Notes under the pieces: model-generated
Seen by the model: the letters and a program-made list of their open reading frames with translations, nothing else
Databases searched by the model: none
Told to the model about the DNA's origin: nothing
Translations under genes and position numbers: made by a program
Assembly: GCF_036898825.1 (NCBI RefSeq)
Contig: NZ_JARUND010000002.1
Location: forward strand, 4,526,001 to 4,590,000
Length of the DNA stretch: 64,000 nucleotides
Origin: Streptomyces sp. B21-083
GTDB taxonomy: Bacteria > Actinomycetota > Actinomycetes > Streptomycetales > Streptomycetaceae
Direction of reading: 5' to 3'
Shown here: positions 41,560 through 49,926 of the stretch, piece by piece
Position numbering within the stretch: the stretch's first letter is position 1
How the letters are laid out: the number at the start of each line of letters is the position of its first letter

Positions 41560-43335
41560 ATGCTGCGCAAGGTGCTCATCGCCAACCGTGGCGAAATCGC
41601 TGTCCGCGTTGCCCGGGCCTGCCAGGATGCCGGGATCGCGAGCGTGGCCGTGTACGCCGACCCGGACCGGGACGCGCTCCATGTGCGTGCCGCCGACGAA
41701 GCGTTCGCTTTGGGCGGTGACACCCCGGCGACCAGCTATCTCGACATCGCCAAGGTGCTGCAGGCCGCCAAGGACTCCGGAGCGGACGCCATCCACCCCG
41801 GATACGGCTTCCTCTCCGAGAACGCCGACTTCGCCCAGGCCGTCCTCGACGCCGACCTGACCTGGATCGGCCCGCCCCCACACGCCATCCGCGACCTCGG
41901 CGACAAGGTCGCCGCCCGCCACATCGCCCAACGCGCCGGCGCCCCCCTGGTCGCCGGCACCCCCGACCCCGTCTCCGGCTCGGACGAGGTCGTCGCCTTC
42001 GCCCAGGAACACGGCCTGCCCATCGCGATCAAAGCCGCCTTCGGCGGCGGCGGACGCGGCCTCAAGGTCGCCCGCACCCTCGAAGAAGTCCCCGAGCTGT
42101 ACGACTCCGCGGTCCGCGAGGCCGTCGCCGCGTTCGGACGCGGCGAATGCTTCGTCGAGCGCTACCTCGACAAACCCCGCCACGTCGAGACCCAGTGCCT
42201 GGCCGACACCCACGGCAACGTGGTCGTCGTCTCCACCCGCGACTGCTCCCTCCAGCGCCGCCACCAAAAACTCGTCGAAGAGGCCCCCGCACCCTTCCTC
42301 TCCGACACACAGGTCGCCGAGCTGTACGCGTCCTCCAAAGCCATCCTCAAGGAAGCCGGCTACGTCGGCGCCGGAACCGTCGAGTTCCTCGTCGGCACCG
42401 ACGGCACGATCTCCTTCCTGGAGGTCAACACCCGCCTCCAGGTCGAACACCCCGTCACCGAGGAAGTCGCCGGCATCGACCTCGTACGCGAGATGTTCCG
42501 CATCGCCGACGGCGAACCCCTCGGCTACGGCGACCCCGAACTGCGCGGCCACTCCATCGAGTTCCGCATCAACGGCGAGGACCCCGGCCGCGGCTTCCTC
42601 CCCGCCCCCGGCACCGTCACCACCTTCACCCCACCCTCCGGCCCCGGCGTCCGCCTCGACGCCGGCGTCGAATCCGGCAGCGTGATCGGCCCCGCCTGGG
42701 ACTCCCTGCTCGCCAAGCTGATCGTCACCGGCGCCACCCGCGAACAGGCCCTCCAACGCGCCGCCCGAGCCCTTGCCGAGTTCCAGGTCGAAGGCATGGC
42801 CACCGCCATCACCTTCCACCGCAAGGTCGTCACCGACCCCGCCTTCGCCCCCGAACTCACCGGCTCCACCGACCCGTTCACCGTCCACACCCGCTGGATC
42901 GAGACCGAGTTCGTCAACGACATCCCCGCCTTCGCCACACCCGCCGATACCGAGGCCGACGAGGAAGCCGGCCGCGAGACCGTCGTCGTCGAGGTCGGCG
43001 GCAAACGCCTCGAGGTCTCCCTCCCCATCTCGCTGGGCATGTCCCTGGCCCGCACCGGCCTCGCCGCCGGCGCCAAACCCAAACGCCGCGCCGCGAAGAA
43101 GTCGGGCCCGGCCGCCTCCGGCGACACCCTCGCCTCCCCCATGCAGGGCACCATCGTCAAGGTCGCCGTCGAGGAAGGCCAGGAAGTCAAGGAAGGCGAC
43201 CTGATCGTCGTCCTCGAAGCCATGAAGATGGAACAACCCCTCAACGCCCACAAGGCAGGCACCGTCAAGGGCCTCGCCGCCGAGGTCGGCGCCTCCCTCA
43301 CCTCCGGCGCCCCCATCTGCGAGATCAAGGACTGA
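41560..43335 (+). CDS. Acyl-CoA carboxylase alpha subunit (biotin carboxylase + BCCP)
   Basis: A 591-residue protein. The biotin carboxylase domain ([20 protein letters not shown] at the start; [10 protein letters not shown] glycine loop; [14 protein letters not shown] active site) is joined to a biotinyl domain with Lys K556 in VLEAMKMEQ. With the beta and epsilon subunits at 53.7-55.5 kb it would make malonyl-CoA for the PKS, as JadJ-type genes do in other angucycline clusters. Third positions are almost all C from about 41830 on, more so than in its neighbours, as in highly expressed housekeeping genes. It may be a recent copy of the primary accA gene. Confidence 0.95.
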   Translation: MLRKVLIANRGEIAVRVARACQDAGIASVAVYADPDRDALHVRAADEAFALGGDTPATSYLDIAKVLQAAKDSGADAIHPGYGFLSENADFAQAVLDADLTWIGPPPHAIRDLGDKVAARHIAQRAGAPLVAGTPDPVSGSDEVVAFAQEHGLPIAIKAAFGGGGRGLKVARTLEEVPELYDSAVREAVAAFGRGECFVERYLDKPRHVETQCLADTHGNVVVVSTRDCSLQRRHQKLVEEAPAPFLSDTQVAELYASSKAILKEAGYVGAGTVEFLVGTDGTISFLEVNTRLQVEHPVTEEVAGIDLVREMFRIADGEPLGYGDPELRGHSIEFRINGEDPGRGFLPAPGTVTTFTPPSGPGVRLDAGVESGSVIGPAWDSLLAKLIVTGATREQALQRAARALAEFQVEGMATAITFHRKVVTDPAFAPELTGSTDPFTVHTRWIETEFVNDIPAFATPADTEADEEAGRETVVVEVGGKRLEVSLPISLGMSLARTGLAAGAKPKRRAAKKSGPAASGDTLASPMQGTIVKVAVEEGQEVKEGDLIVVLEAMKMEQPLNAHKAGTVKGLAAEVGASLTSGAPICEIKD

Positions 43336-43360
43336 GCAGTTCTACGTATTGAGGGTTCCG

Positions 43361-43390
43361 GGGACGGCCACCGCCTGTGCGAGCCGTCCC
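43361..43390 (+). terminator. Intrinsic terminator / attenuator ahead of the core PKS operon
   Basis: An 8-bp perfect stem GGGACGGC/GCCGTCCC (43361-43368 with 43383-43390) with a 14-base loop is followed at once by TTTT. It lies 25 bases after the carboxylase stop and only 48 bases before the core hydroxylase start. It either ends the P450-to-carboxylase transcript or acts as an attenuator on read-through into the core genes. Confidence 0.8.
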
Positions 43391-43438
43391 TTTTCTGTGC
43401 ACGGATGCGCAGTTCCGACGACGACCGAGGAGAGTTGC

Positions 43439-44905
43439 ATGGACGCCGATGTGATTGTCGTGGGCGCCGGCCCCGCCGGGATGATGCTCGCGGGAGAGTT
43501 GCGGCTGGCCGGAGTCGATGTGATCGTCCTGGAGCGGCTGGAGAAACGTACCGGGGAGTCCCGGGGCCTGGGGTTCACGGCGCGCACGATGGAGGTCTTC
43601 GACCAGCGGGGGCTGCTGTCCCGGTTCGGGGAGATCGAGATCAGCAACCAGGGTCACTTCGGTGGTCTGCCCGTCGATTTCGCCGTCCTCGACGGTGCCC
43701 ACCAGGCCGCGAAGACCGTGCCGCAGTCCCAGACGGAGACGGTTCTGGAGAACTGGGTCGAGGAGCTGGGCGGGGACGTCCGGCGCCGGCACGAGCTGCT
43801 CTCCCTCAAGGACACCGGCGATCTCGTGGAGGTGGAGGTCAGCGGCCCCGACGGGGTGCACCAGCTGACCGCCGGCTATGTGGTGGGCTGCGACGGCGGA
43901 CGCAGTGTCGTACGCAAAACCATGGGCTTCGACTTCCCGGGCACACCGTCCACGATGGAGATGTTCCTCGCCGACGTGAAGGGGCTCGACCTCCAGCCGC
44001 GCATGATCGGTGAGACCCTGCCCGGCGGCATGGTCATGGTCGGCCCGCTGCCTGGCGGGATCACCCGGCTGATCGTCTGCGAACGGGGCACGCCTCCGCA
44101 GCGCCGAGAGGCGCCGCCCTCCTACGACGAGGTGGCGGCGGCCTGGAAACGGCTCACCGGCGACGACATCTCGCACGGGGAGCCGGTGTGGGTGAGTTCC
44201 TTCGGCGACGCCACCCGTCAGGTCACCCGGTACCGGCAGGGCCGGGTCTTCCTGGCGGGCGACTCCGCGCACATCCATCTCCCGGCCGGCGGCCAGGGTA
44301 TGAACACCAGCATCCAGGACGCGGTGAACCTGGGCTGGAAACTCGCCGCCGTGGTGCGGGGCCGGGCCCCCGAGGAGCTGCTGGACACCTACCACGACGA
44401 GCGGCACCCGGTGGGCGAGCGGCTGCTGATGAACACCCGGGCCCAGGGTCTGCTGTTCCTCAGCGGTCCCGAAGTACAGCCACTGCGCGACGTGTTCACC
44501 GAGCTGATCACCTATCTGCCGGTGAGCCGGCACCTCGCGGGCATGGTCAGCGGTCTCGAGATCCACTACCCCGTCGCCGGAGGCAGCCACCCGCTGCTCG
44601 GCCGGCGGATGCCCCATCTGACGCTGACCGGTGGCTCAGGCGCGGGCAGCAGTACCGAGGCCCTGCACGCGGGCCGTGGCGTGCTGCTCGACCTGGCCGA
44701 CAACGCGGAGCTGCGCCGCAGGGCAGCGGGCTGGACGGACCGCGTGGACATCGTGACGGCGAAACCGGGGGGCGGCGTGCCGGACCTGCCGGCGGAAACC
44801 GCGGCTGTCCTGGTCCGCCCCGACGGCTACGTGGCATGGGCCGCTCCCGGCAGCCACAGCGACCTGCCCATGGCCCTGGATCGCTGGTTCGGCGTCTCCC
44901 GCTAG
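43439..44905 (+). CDS. FAD-dependent angucycline hydroxylase (UrdE/PgaE-like)
   Basis: A 488-residue class A flavin monooxygenase. It has the N-terminal FAD loop VIVVGAGPAGMMLAGELRLA, YVVGCDGGRSVVR and VFLAGDSAHIHLPAGGQGMN. Its place directly before the cyclase and KS genes is that of urdE in urdamycin and pgaE in gaudimycin, which hydroxylate C-12 (and act with the fused oxygenase at C-12b in some pathways) of the benz[a]anthraquinone. The start ATG at 43439 has a strong GAGGAGAG site; the frame extends upstream through the terminator and is not used. It probably begins the core operon. Confidence 0.95.
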   Translation: MDADVIVVGAGPAGMMLAGELRLAGVDVIVLERLEKRTGESRGLGFTARTMEVFDQRGLLSRFGEIEISNQGHFGGLPVDFAVLDGAHQAAKTVPQSQTETVLENWVEELGGDVRRRHELLSLKDTGDLVEVEVSGPDGVHQLTAGYVVGCDGGRSVVRKTMGFDFPGTPSTMEMFLADVKGLDLQPRMIGETLPGGMVMVGPLPGGITRLIVCERGTPPQRREAPPSYDEVAAAWKRLTGDDISHGEPVWVSSFGDATRQVTRYRQGRVFLAGDSAHIHLPAGGQGMNTSIQDAVNLGWKLAAVVRGRAPEELLDTYHDERHPVGERLLMNTRAQGLLFLSGPEVQPLRDVFTELITYLPVSRHLAGMVSGLEIHYPVAGGSHPLLGRRMPHLTLTGGSGAGSSTEALHAGRGVLLDLADNAELRRRAAGWTDRVDIVTAKPGGGVPDLPAETAAVLVRPDGYVAWAAPGSHSDLPMALDRWFGVSR

Positions 44906-44966
44906 CGCCTTCCCCAGGTTGTCTTCAACCAGGAGAGACCCGGAAGAGAACGAAGGAGAGAAAACC

Positions 44967-45296
44967 ATGCACAGCACTTTGATCGTCGCTCGGATGGAGC
45001 CCGGTGCGAGCACCGATGTGGCACGTCTGTTCGGCGCATTCGACGAGACGGAGATGCCCCATCGCATGGGCACGCGGCGCCGTCAGCTGTTCTCGTACCG
45101 GGGTCTGTACTTCCACCTCCAGGACTTCGACGCGGACAACGGCGGCCGGCTCATCGAGGAGGCGAAGACGGACCCGCGGTTCATCGGGATCAGCGAGCAG
45201 CTGAAGCCCTTCATCGAGGCGTACGACCCCGCGACCTGGCGTTCGCCGGCCGACGCGATGGCGCAGCGCTTCTACCACTGGGAGGCGTCCGAATGA
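44967..45296 (+). CDS. Angucycline cyclase (UrdF/JadI/TcmI family)
   Basis: A 109-residue protein of the TcmI-type dimeric ferredoxin-like cyclase family. [33 protein letters not shown] and [13 protein letters not shown] are near-invariant features of angucycline cyclases. These enzymes close the fourth ring in the angular way that defines the class. The ATG at 44967 has GAAGGAGAG upstream. Its stop overlaps the KS-alpha start (ATGA), as in other angucycline clusters. Confidence 0.96.
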   Translation: MHSTLIVARMEPGASTDVARLFGAFDETEMPHRMGTRRRQLFSYRGLYFHLQDFDADNGGRLIEEAKTDPRFIGISEQLKPFIEAYDPATWRSPADAMAQRFYHWEASE

Positions 45297-46564
45297 CGGA
45301 ACGCCGGGTGGTGATCACGGGCATCGGAGTGGTGGCACCGGGAGGCATCGGAGTCAAGAGTTTCTGGGACCTGCTGAGCGGCGGCCGGACAGCGACGCGG
45401 GGGATCACCTTCTTCGACCCTGCACAGTTCCGCTCCCGGATCGCGGCCGAGATCGACTTCGACGCGGAGGCGAACGGGCTGAGCCCGCACGAGATCCGGC
45501 GGATGGACCGCGCCGCGCAGCTCGCCGTCGTCGCCGCCCGCGAGGCGGTGGAGGACAGCGGCCTCGATTTCGGCAGCCTCGACCCACACCGCACCGGGAC
45601 GACCATCGGCAGCGCGGTCGGCGCGACCACCGGCCTCGACCAGGAGTACCGGGTGGTCAGCGACGGCGGCCGGCTGGAGCTCGTCGACCACACATACGCG
45701 GTCCCGCACCTGTACAACTACCTCGTCCCGAGCTCCTTCGCCGCCGAGGTGGCCTGGGCGGTCGGCGCCGAAGGCCCGAGCACGGTGGTGTCCACGGGCT
45801 GCACCTCGGGTCTGGATTCCGTCGGCCACGCCGTGGAGATCATCCGCGAGGGTTCCGCCGACGTCATGATCGCCGGCGCGTCGGACGCACCGATCTCGCC
45901 GATCACGATGGCGTGCTTCGACGCGATCAAGGCGACCACGCCGCGCAACGACGACCCCGAGCACGCCTCACGGCCGTTCGACGGCACCCGTAACGGCTTC
46001 GTACTCGGTGAGGGTGCCGCGGTGTTCGTACTGGAGGACCTGGCGGGCGCCCGTCGGCGCGGTGCGCGGATCTACGCGGAGATCGCCGGCTACGCCTCCC
46101 GCTGCAACGCCTTCCACATGACGGGGCTGCGCCCCGACGGCGCGGAGATGGCCGAGGCGATCAGTGTCGCGCTCGCCGAGGCACGGATGAACGGCGACGA
46201 GATCGACTACGTCAACGCCCACGGCTCCGGCACCAAACAGAACGACCGGCACGAGACGGCCGCGTTCAAGAAGAGTCTCGGCGCCCACGCGTACCGGACC
46301 CCGGTCAGCTCCATCAAGTCGATGGTCGGCCACTCCCTGGGCGCCATCGGCTCGATCGAGATCGCGGCGTCCGTCCTCGCCATGCAGCACAACGTCGTAC
46401 CGCCCACGGCGAATCTGCACAGCCCGGACCCCCAGTGCGACCTGGACTACGTACCGATCACCGCCCGCGAATGGGCGACGGACGCGGTACTGACCGTGGG
46501 CAGCGGCTTCGGTGGCTTCCAGAGCGCCATGGTGCTGGCCCGGCCGGAGAGGAGCCCGGCATGA
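45293..46564 (+). CDS. Type II PKS ketosynthase alpha (KS-alpha)
   Basis: A 423-residue ketosynthase. The nucleophile is C170 in STGCTSGLD and the catalytic His lie in [11 protein letters not shown] and [11 protein letters not shown]. It condenses malonyl units on the ACP together with KS-beta. The family and gene order (cyclase, KS-alpha, KS-beta, ACP, KR, aromatase) mark a decaketide-type angucycline minimal PKS. Both ends overlap neighbouring genes by four bases, which would give equal subunit amounts. Confidence 0.97.
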   Translation: MTERRVVITGIGVVAPGGIGVKSFWDLLSGGRTATRGITFFDPAQFRSRIAAEIDFDAEANGLSPHEIRRMDRAAQLAVVAAREAVEDSGLDFGSLDPHRTGTTIGSAVGATTGLDQEYRVVSDGGRLELVDHTYAVPHLYNYLVPSSFAAEVAWAVGAEGPSTVVSTGCTSGLDSVGHAVEIIREGSADVMIAGASDAPISPITMACFDAIKATTPRNDDPEHASRPFDGTRNGFVLGEGAAVFVLEDLAGARRRGARIYAEIAGYASRCNAFHMTGLRPDGAEMAEAISVALAEARMNGDEIDYVNAHGSGTKQNDRHETAAFKKSLGAHAYRTPVSSIKSMVGHSLGAIGSIEIAASVLAMQHNVVPPTANLHSPDPQCDLDYVPITAREWATDAVLTVGSGFGGFQSAMVLARPERSPA

Positions 46565-47769
46565 CCCGGTCCGTCGTGGTCACCGGCCTGGGTGTCGCCT
46601 CCCCCAACGGACTCGGCGCGAAGGACTTCTGGGCGGCCACCCTGGCGGGCCGAAGCGGCATCGGCAGCGTCACCCGTTTCGACGCGTCGTCGTACCCGGT
46701 CGGGCTGGCCGGTGAGGTCCCCGGCTTCACCGCCCGGGAGCACGTGCCGAGCCGACTGATCCCGCAGACCGACCGGATGACCCAACTGGCCCTCACCGTC
46801 ACCGACTGGGCGCTGGCCGACGCCGGGGTCAAACCCGACGAACTCCCCGCGTTCGAGATGGGCGTCGTCACGGCCAGTTCCTCCGGGGGTTTCGAGTTCG
46901 GCCAGGACGAACTCCGGAAGCTGTGGAGCCAGGGCAGCCAGTACGTCAGCGCGTACCAGTCCTTCGCCTGGTTCTACGCCGTCAACAGCGGCCAGATCTC
47001 CATCCGCAACGGCATGAAGGGCCCCAGCGGGGTCGTCGTGAGCGACCAGGCCGGTGGTCTCGACGCGGTCGCGCATGCCCGTCGGCAGATCCGCAAGGGC
47101 ACCCCGCTCATCGTCTCCGGCGGTGTCGACGCCTCGATCTGCCCTTGGGGCTGGGTGGCCCAGCTGGCCGGCGGGCGGCTGAGCACCAGCGACGACCCGG
47201 AGCGCGCCTACCTGCCCTTCGACGCGGAGGCCCAGGGCCATGTGCCGGGCGAGGGCGGCGCGATCCTGATCCTGGAGGACGCCGAGGCGGCCCTCCGACG
47301 CGGCGCCCGGGTCTACGGCGAGATAGCGGGCTACGCGTCCACCTTCGATCCCGCGCCGGGCAGCGACCGCGAACCGGGGTTACGCAGGGCCGCCGAGCTG
47401 GCACTGGCCGATGCCGGGGTCGAACCCGCCGATGTCGACGTCGTCTTCGCGGACGCGGCGGCCGTACCGGAGCTGGACCGCAGCGAGGCGGAGGCGATCA
47501 CCGCGGTCTTCGGCGCCCGGGGCGTCCCGGTCACCGCGCCCAAGACCATGACCGGCCGCCTCTACTCGGGCGCCGCCCCGCTGGATCTCGCGACGGCGCT
47601 GTTCTCCATCAAGGACGGGCTGATCCCTCCGACCACACATGTCGTTCCGCGTCCGGACTACGAGCTCGACCTGGTCACCGGTACCCCCCGCCCCGTCCCC
47701 GTACGTACCGCACTGGTGCTGGCCCGCGGTTACGGCGGCTTCAACTCCGCGGTCCTGGTACGGGCTTGA
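46561..47769 (+). CDS. Type II PKS chain length factor (KS-beta)
   Basis: A 402-residue partner of KS-alpha. The active-site Cys is replaced by Gln (Q163, in [10 protein letters not shown]), the hallmark of chain length factors, which decarboxylate malonyl-ACP to start the chain and set its length. Codon 274 is TTA (47380-47382). That is rare in Streptomyces and would make this essential subunit depend on the bldA tRNA. The ATG overlaps the KS-alpha stop. Confidence 0.97.
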   Translation: MTRSVVVTGLGVASPNGLGAKDFWAATLAGRSGIGSVTRFDASSYPVGLAGEVPGFTAREHVPSRLIPQTDRMTQLALTVTDWALADAGVKPDELPAFEMGVVTASSSGGFEFGQDELRKLWSQGSQYVSAYQSFAWFYAVNSGQISIRNGMKGPSGVVVSDQAGGLDAVAHARRQIRKGTPLIVSGGVDASICPWGWVAQLAGGRLSTSDDPERAYLPFDAEAQGHVPGEGGAILILEDAEAALRRGARVYGEIAGYASTFDPAPGSDREPGLRRAAELALADAGVEPADVDVVFADAAAVPELDRSEAEAITAVFGARGVPVTAPKTMTGRLYSGAAPLDLATALFSIKDGLIPPTTHVVPRPDYELDLVTGTPRPVPVRTALVLARGYGGFNSAVLVRA

Positions 47770-47838
47770 GCCACCCCAGAGGCGAACCACCGCAGTGAGA
47801 CCCACTGCGGCGAACCCCACCGAAGCAGAGGAAACAGC

Positions 47839-48105
47839 ATGAGCAAGCAGTTCACCCTCGAAGATCTCAAGCGCATCCTCCTGGAGGGCGCCGGCGCCGA
47901 CGAGAGCGTGGATCTGGACGCCGACATCCTCGACCTCAGGCTGGAGGACCTGGGCTACGAGTCGCTGGCGCTGCTGGAGACCGGCAGCCGTATCGAGCGC
48001 GAGTACGACATCACCCTCGACGAGGTCGAGCTGACCAACACCCTGACGCCTCGGGACCTCATCGACGCCGTCAACACGCGCCTGGCTCCCTCGGCTGCGG
48101 CCTGA
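47839..48105 (+). CDS. Type II PKS acyl carrier protein
   Basis: An 88-residue ACP. The 4'-phosphopantetheine Ser is S42 in EDLGYESLALLE, the form usual for aromatic PKS carrier proteins (DLGYDSLAL-like). It carries the growing poly-beta-ketone for KS-alpha/KS-beta and the ketoreductase. A GAGGAAAC site precedes the ATG. The C-terminal tail is short and Ala-rich. Confidence 0.96.
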   Translation: MSKQFTLEDLKRILLEGAGADESVDLDADILDLRLEDLGYESLALLETGSRIEREYDITLDEVELTNTLTPRDLIDAVNTRLAPSAAA

Positions 48106-48159
48106 CCGCACGAACACGACATGTACACGCAGCCGCGAGCGGGAACAGAAGGAGAGAGC

Positions 48160-48945
48160 ATGTCCAAGCAGCACGCCAGGGTCGCCCTCGTCTCCGGTGC
48201 GACCAGCGGTATCGGCTTGTCCGTGGCCCGTCTGCTGGCCGGCCAGGGCCATCGGGTGTTCATCGGTGCCCGTAACGCCGACAACGTCGCCGCCACCGTC
48301 AAGGAGTTGCGCGCGGAGGGCCTGGACGTCGACGGCACCGTCCTCGACGTCCGTTCGGCGCACGACGTACGGAGCTTCGTGCAAGCCGCCGTCGACCGGT
48401 TCGGCACGGTCGACGTACTGGTCAACAACGCGGGCCGCAGCGGTGGCGGGGTCACCGCCGACATCGAGTACGACCTGTGGCAGGACGTCATCGACACCAA
48501 TCTCAACAGCGTCTTCAGGCTGACCCACGAGGTACTCAACTCGGGCGGCATGCGCCACAAGGACCGCGGACGCATCATCAACATCGCCTCGACGGCCGGA
48601 AAGCAGGGTGTGGTGCTCGGCGCCCCCTACTCGGCTTCCAAGCACGGCGTCGTCGGCTTCACCAAGGCGCTGGGCAACGAACTGGCGCCGACCGGCATCA
48701 CTGTCAACGCGGTGTGCCCCGGCTATGTCGAGACGCCCATGGCCCAACGGGTGCGCCAGGGTTACGCGGCCGCCTACGACACCACCGAGGCCGCGATCAT
48801 GGAGAAGTTCTCCGCGAAGATCCCGCTCGGCCGCTACTCCACCCCGGACGAGGTAGCCGGACTGGTCGGCTATCTGGCATCCGACGTCGCGGCTTCCATC
48901 ACCGCGCAGGCGCTCAACGTCTGCGGCGGCCTCGGCAACTTCTGA
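48160..48945 (+). CDS. Aromatic polyketide C9 ketoreductase (ActIII-like)
   Basis: A 261-residue short-chain dehydrogenase. It has the NADPH loop SGATSGIGLSVA, the catalytic Ser in NIASTAGKQGV, and Tyr/Lys in APYSASKHGVVGF; it ends CGGLGNF like actinorhodin KR. It reduces the C-9 ketone of the nascent chain. The segment equal to the PGG motif of ActIII reads RSGGG, with Ser in place of Pro, a position known to affect stereochemistry. The start ATG at 48160 follows GAAGGAGAG; an upstream ATG at 48121 is less likely. Confidence 0.95.
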   Translation: MSKQHARVALVSGATSGIGLSVARLLAGQGHRVFIGARNADNVAATVKELRAEGLDVDGTVLDVRSAHDVRSFVQAAVDRFGTVDVLVNNAGRSGGGVTADIEYDLWQDVIDTNLNSVFRLTHEVLNSGGMRHKDRGRIINIASTAGKQGVVLGAPYSASKHGVVGFTKALGNELAPTGITVNAVCPGYVETPMAQRVRQGYAAAYDTTEAAIMEKFSAKIPLGRYSTPDEVAGLVGYLASDVAASITAQALNVCGGLGNF

Positions 48946-48979
48946 GTGCCCTTCCCCCTCCGGAAATGAGGAGAACAGC

Positions 48980-49924
48980 ATGGCTCAGCAGGAACTTCGC
49001 GAGGTCGAGCACGAGATCCGCGTCGAGGCCCCGGCCGCCGCCGTCTACCGGCTGATCGCCGAGGTGGAGAACTGGCCGCGGATCTTCCCACCCACCATCT
49101 ACGTCGACCGTGTGGAGCTCGGAGAGGGCGAGGAGCGCATCCGGATCTGGGCCACCGCCAACGGTGAGGCGAAGAACTGGACGTCACGCCGGACCCTGGA
49201 CGCGGAGAGGCTGCGGATCACCTTCCGCCAGGAGGTCTCCGCTCCGCCGGTCGCCGCGATGGGCGGCGCCTGGATCATCGAGCCGCTGTCCGAGACCGCG
49301 TCCCGGGTCCGCCTGCTGCACGACTACCGGGCGATCGACGACGACCCCGACGGCCTGAAGTGGATCGACGAGGCCGTCGACCGCAATTCTCGCTCGGAAC
49401 TGGACGCGCTGAAGACCAACGTCGAACTGGCCCACGCCTCCGAGGAACTGGCCTTCTCCTTCGAGGACAGCGTACGGATCGAGGGTGCCGCCAAAGACGC
49501 CTTCGACTTCGTCAACGAGGCCGGACTGTGGGAGGTGCGGCTGCCGCATGTGGCCTCCGTCCGCCTCACCGAGGACACCCCCGGACTGCAGATCCTGGAG
49601 ATGGACACCCGCGCGAAGGACGGGTCGGTGCACACCACCAAGTCCTACCGGGTGGCCTTCCCGCATCAGAAGATCGTGTACAAGCAGGTCACCCTGCCCG
49701 CGCTGATGACCCTGCACACCGGCTACTGGACCTTCACGGAGGACGAGGACGGCGTCACCGCCTCCTCACAGCACACCGTGGTGCTCAACGCCGCCACCAT
49801 CACCGACATCCTGGGCCCCCGAGCGACCGTCGCAGACGCTCGCGAGTACGTACGCGACGCGCTGAGCAGCAACAGCCGCGCCACCCTGGGCCACGCCAGG
49901 GACCACGCCGAGAACAAGCGCTGA
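48980..49924 (+). CDS. Two-domain aromatase/cyclase (UrdL/ActVII-like, SRPBCC)
   Basis: A 314-residue protein with two START/SRPBCC halves (about residues 1-150 and 155-314). Each has the opening pattern VEAPAAAVYRLIAEVENWPR or IEGAAKDAFDFVNEAGLWEV. Di-domain aromatases of reducing type II PKS systems close and aromatise the first ring. It lies between the ketoreductase and the oxygenase-reductase genes, the standard place. A GAGGAG site precedes the ATG, and the next GTG begins two bases after its stop. Confidence 0.95.
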   Translation: MAQQELREVEHEIRVEAPAAAVYRLIAEVENWPRIFPPTIYVDRVELGEGEERIRIWATANGEAKNWTSRRTLDAERLRITFRQEVSAPPVAAMGGAWIIEPLSETASRVRLLHDYRAIDDDPDGLKWIDEAVDRNSRSELDALKTNVELAHASEELAFSFEDSVRIEGAAKDAFDFVNEAGLWEVRLPHVASVRLTEDTPGLQILEMDTRAKDGSVHTTKSYRVAFPHQKIVYKQVTLPALMTLHTGYWTFTEDEDGVTASSQHTVVLNAATITDILGPRATVADAREYVRDALSSNSRATLGHARDHAENKR

Positions 49925-49926
49925 CC

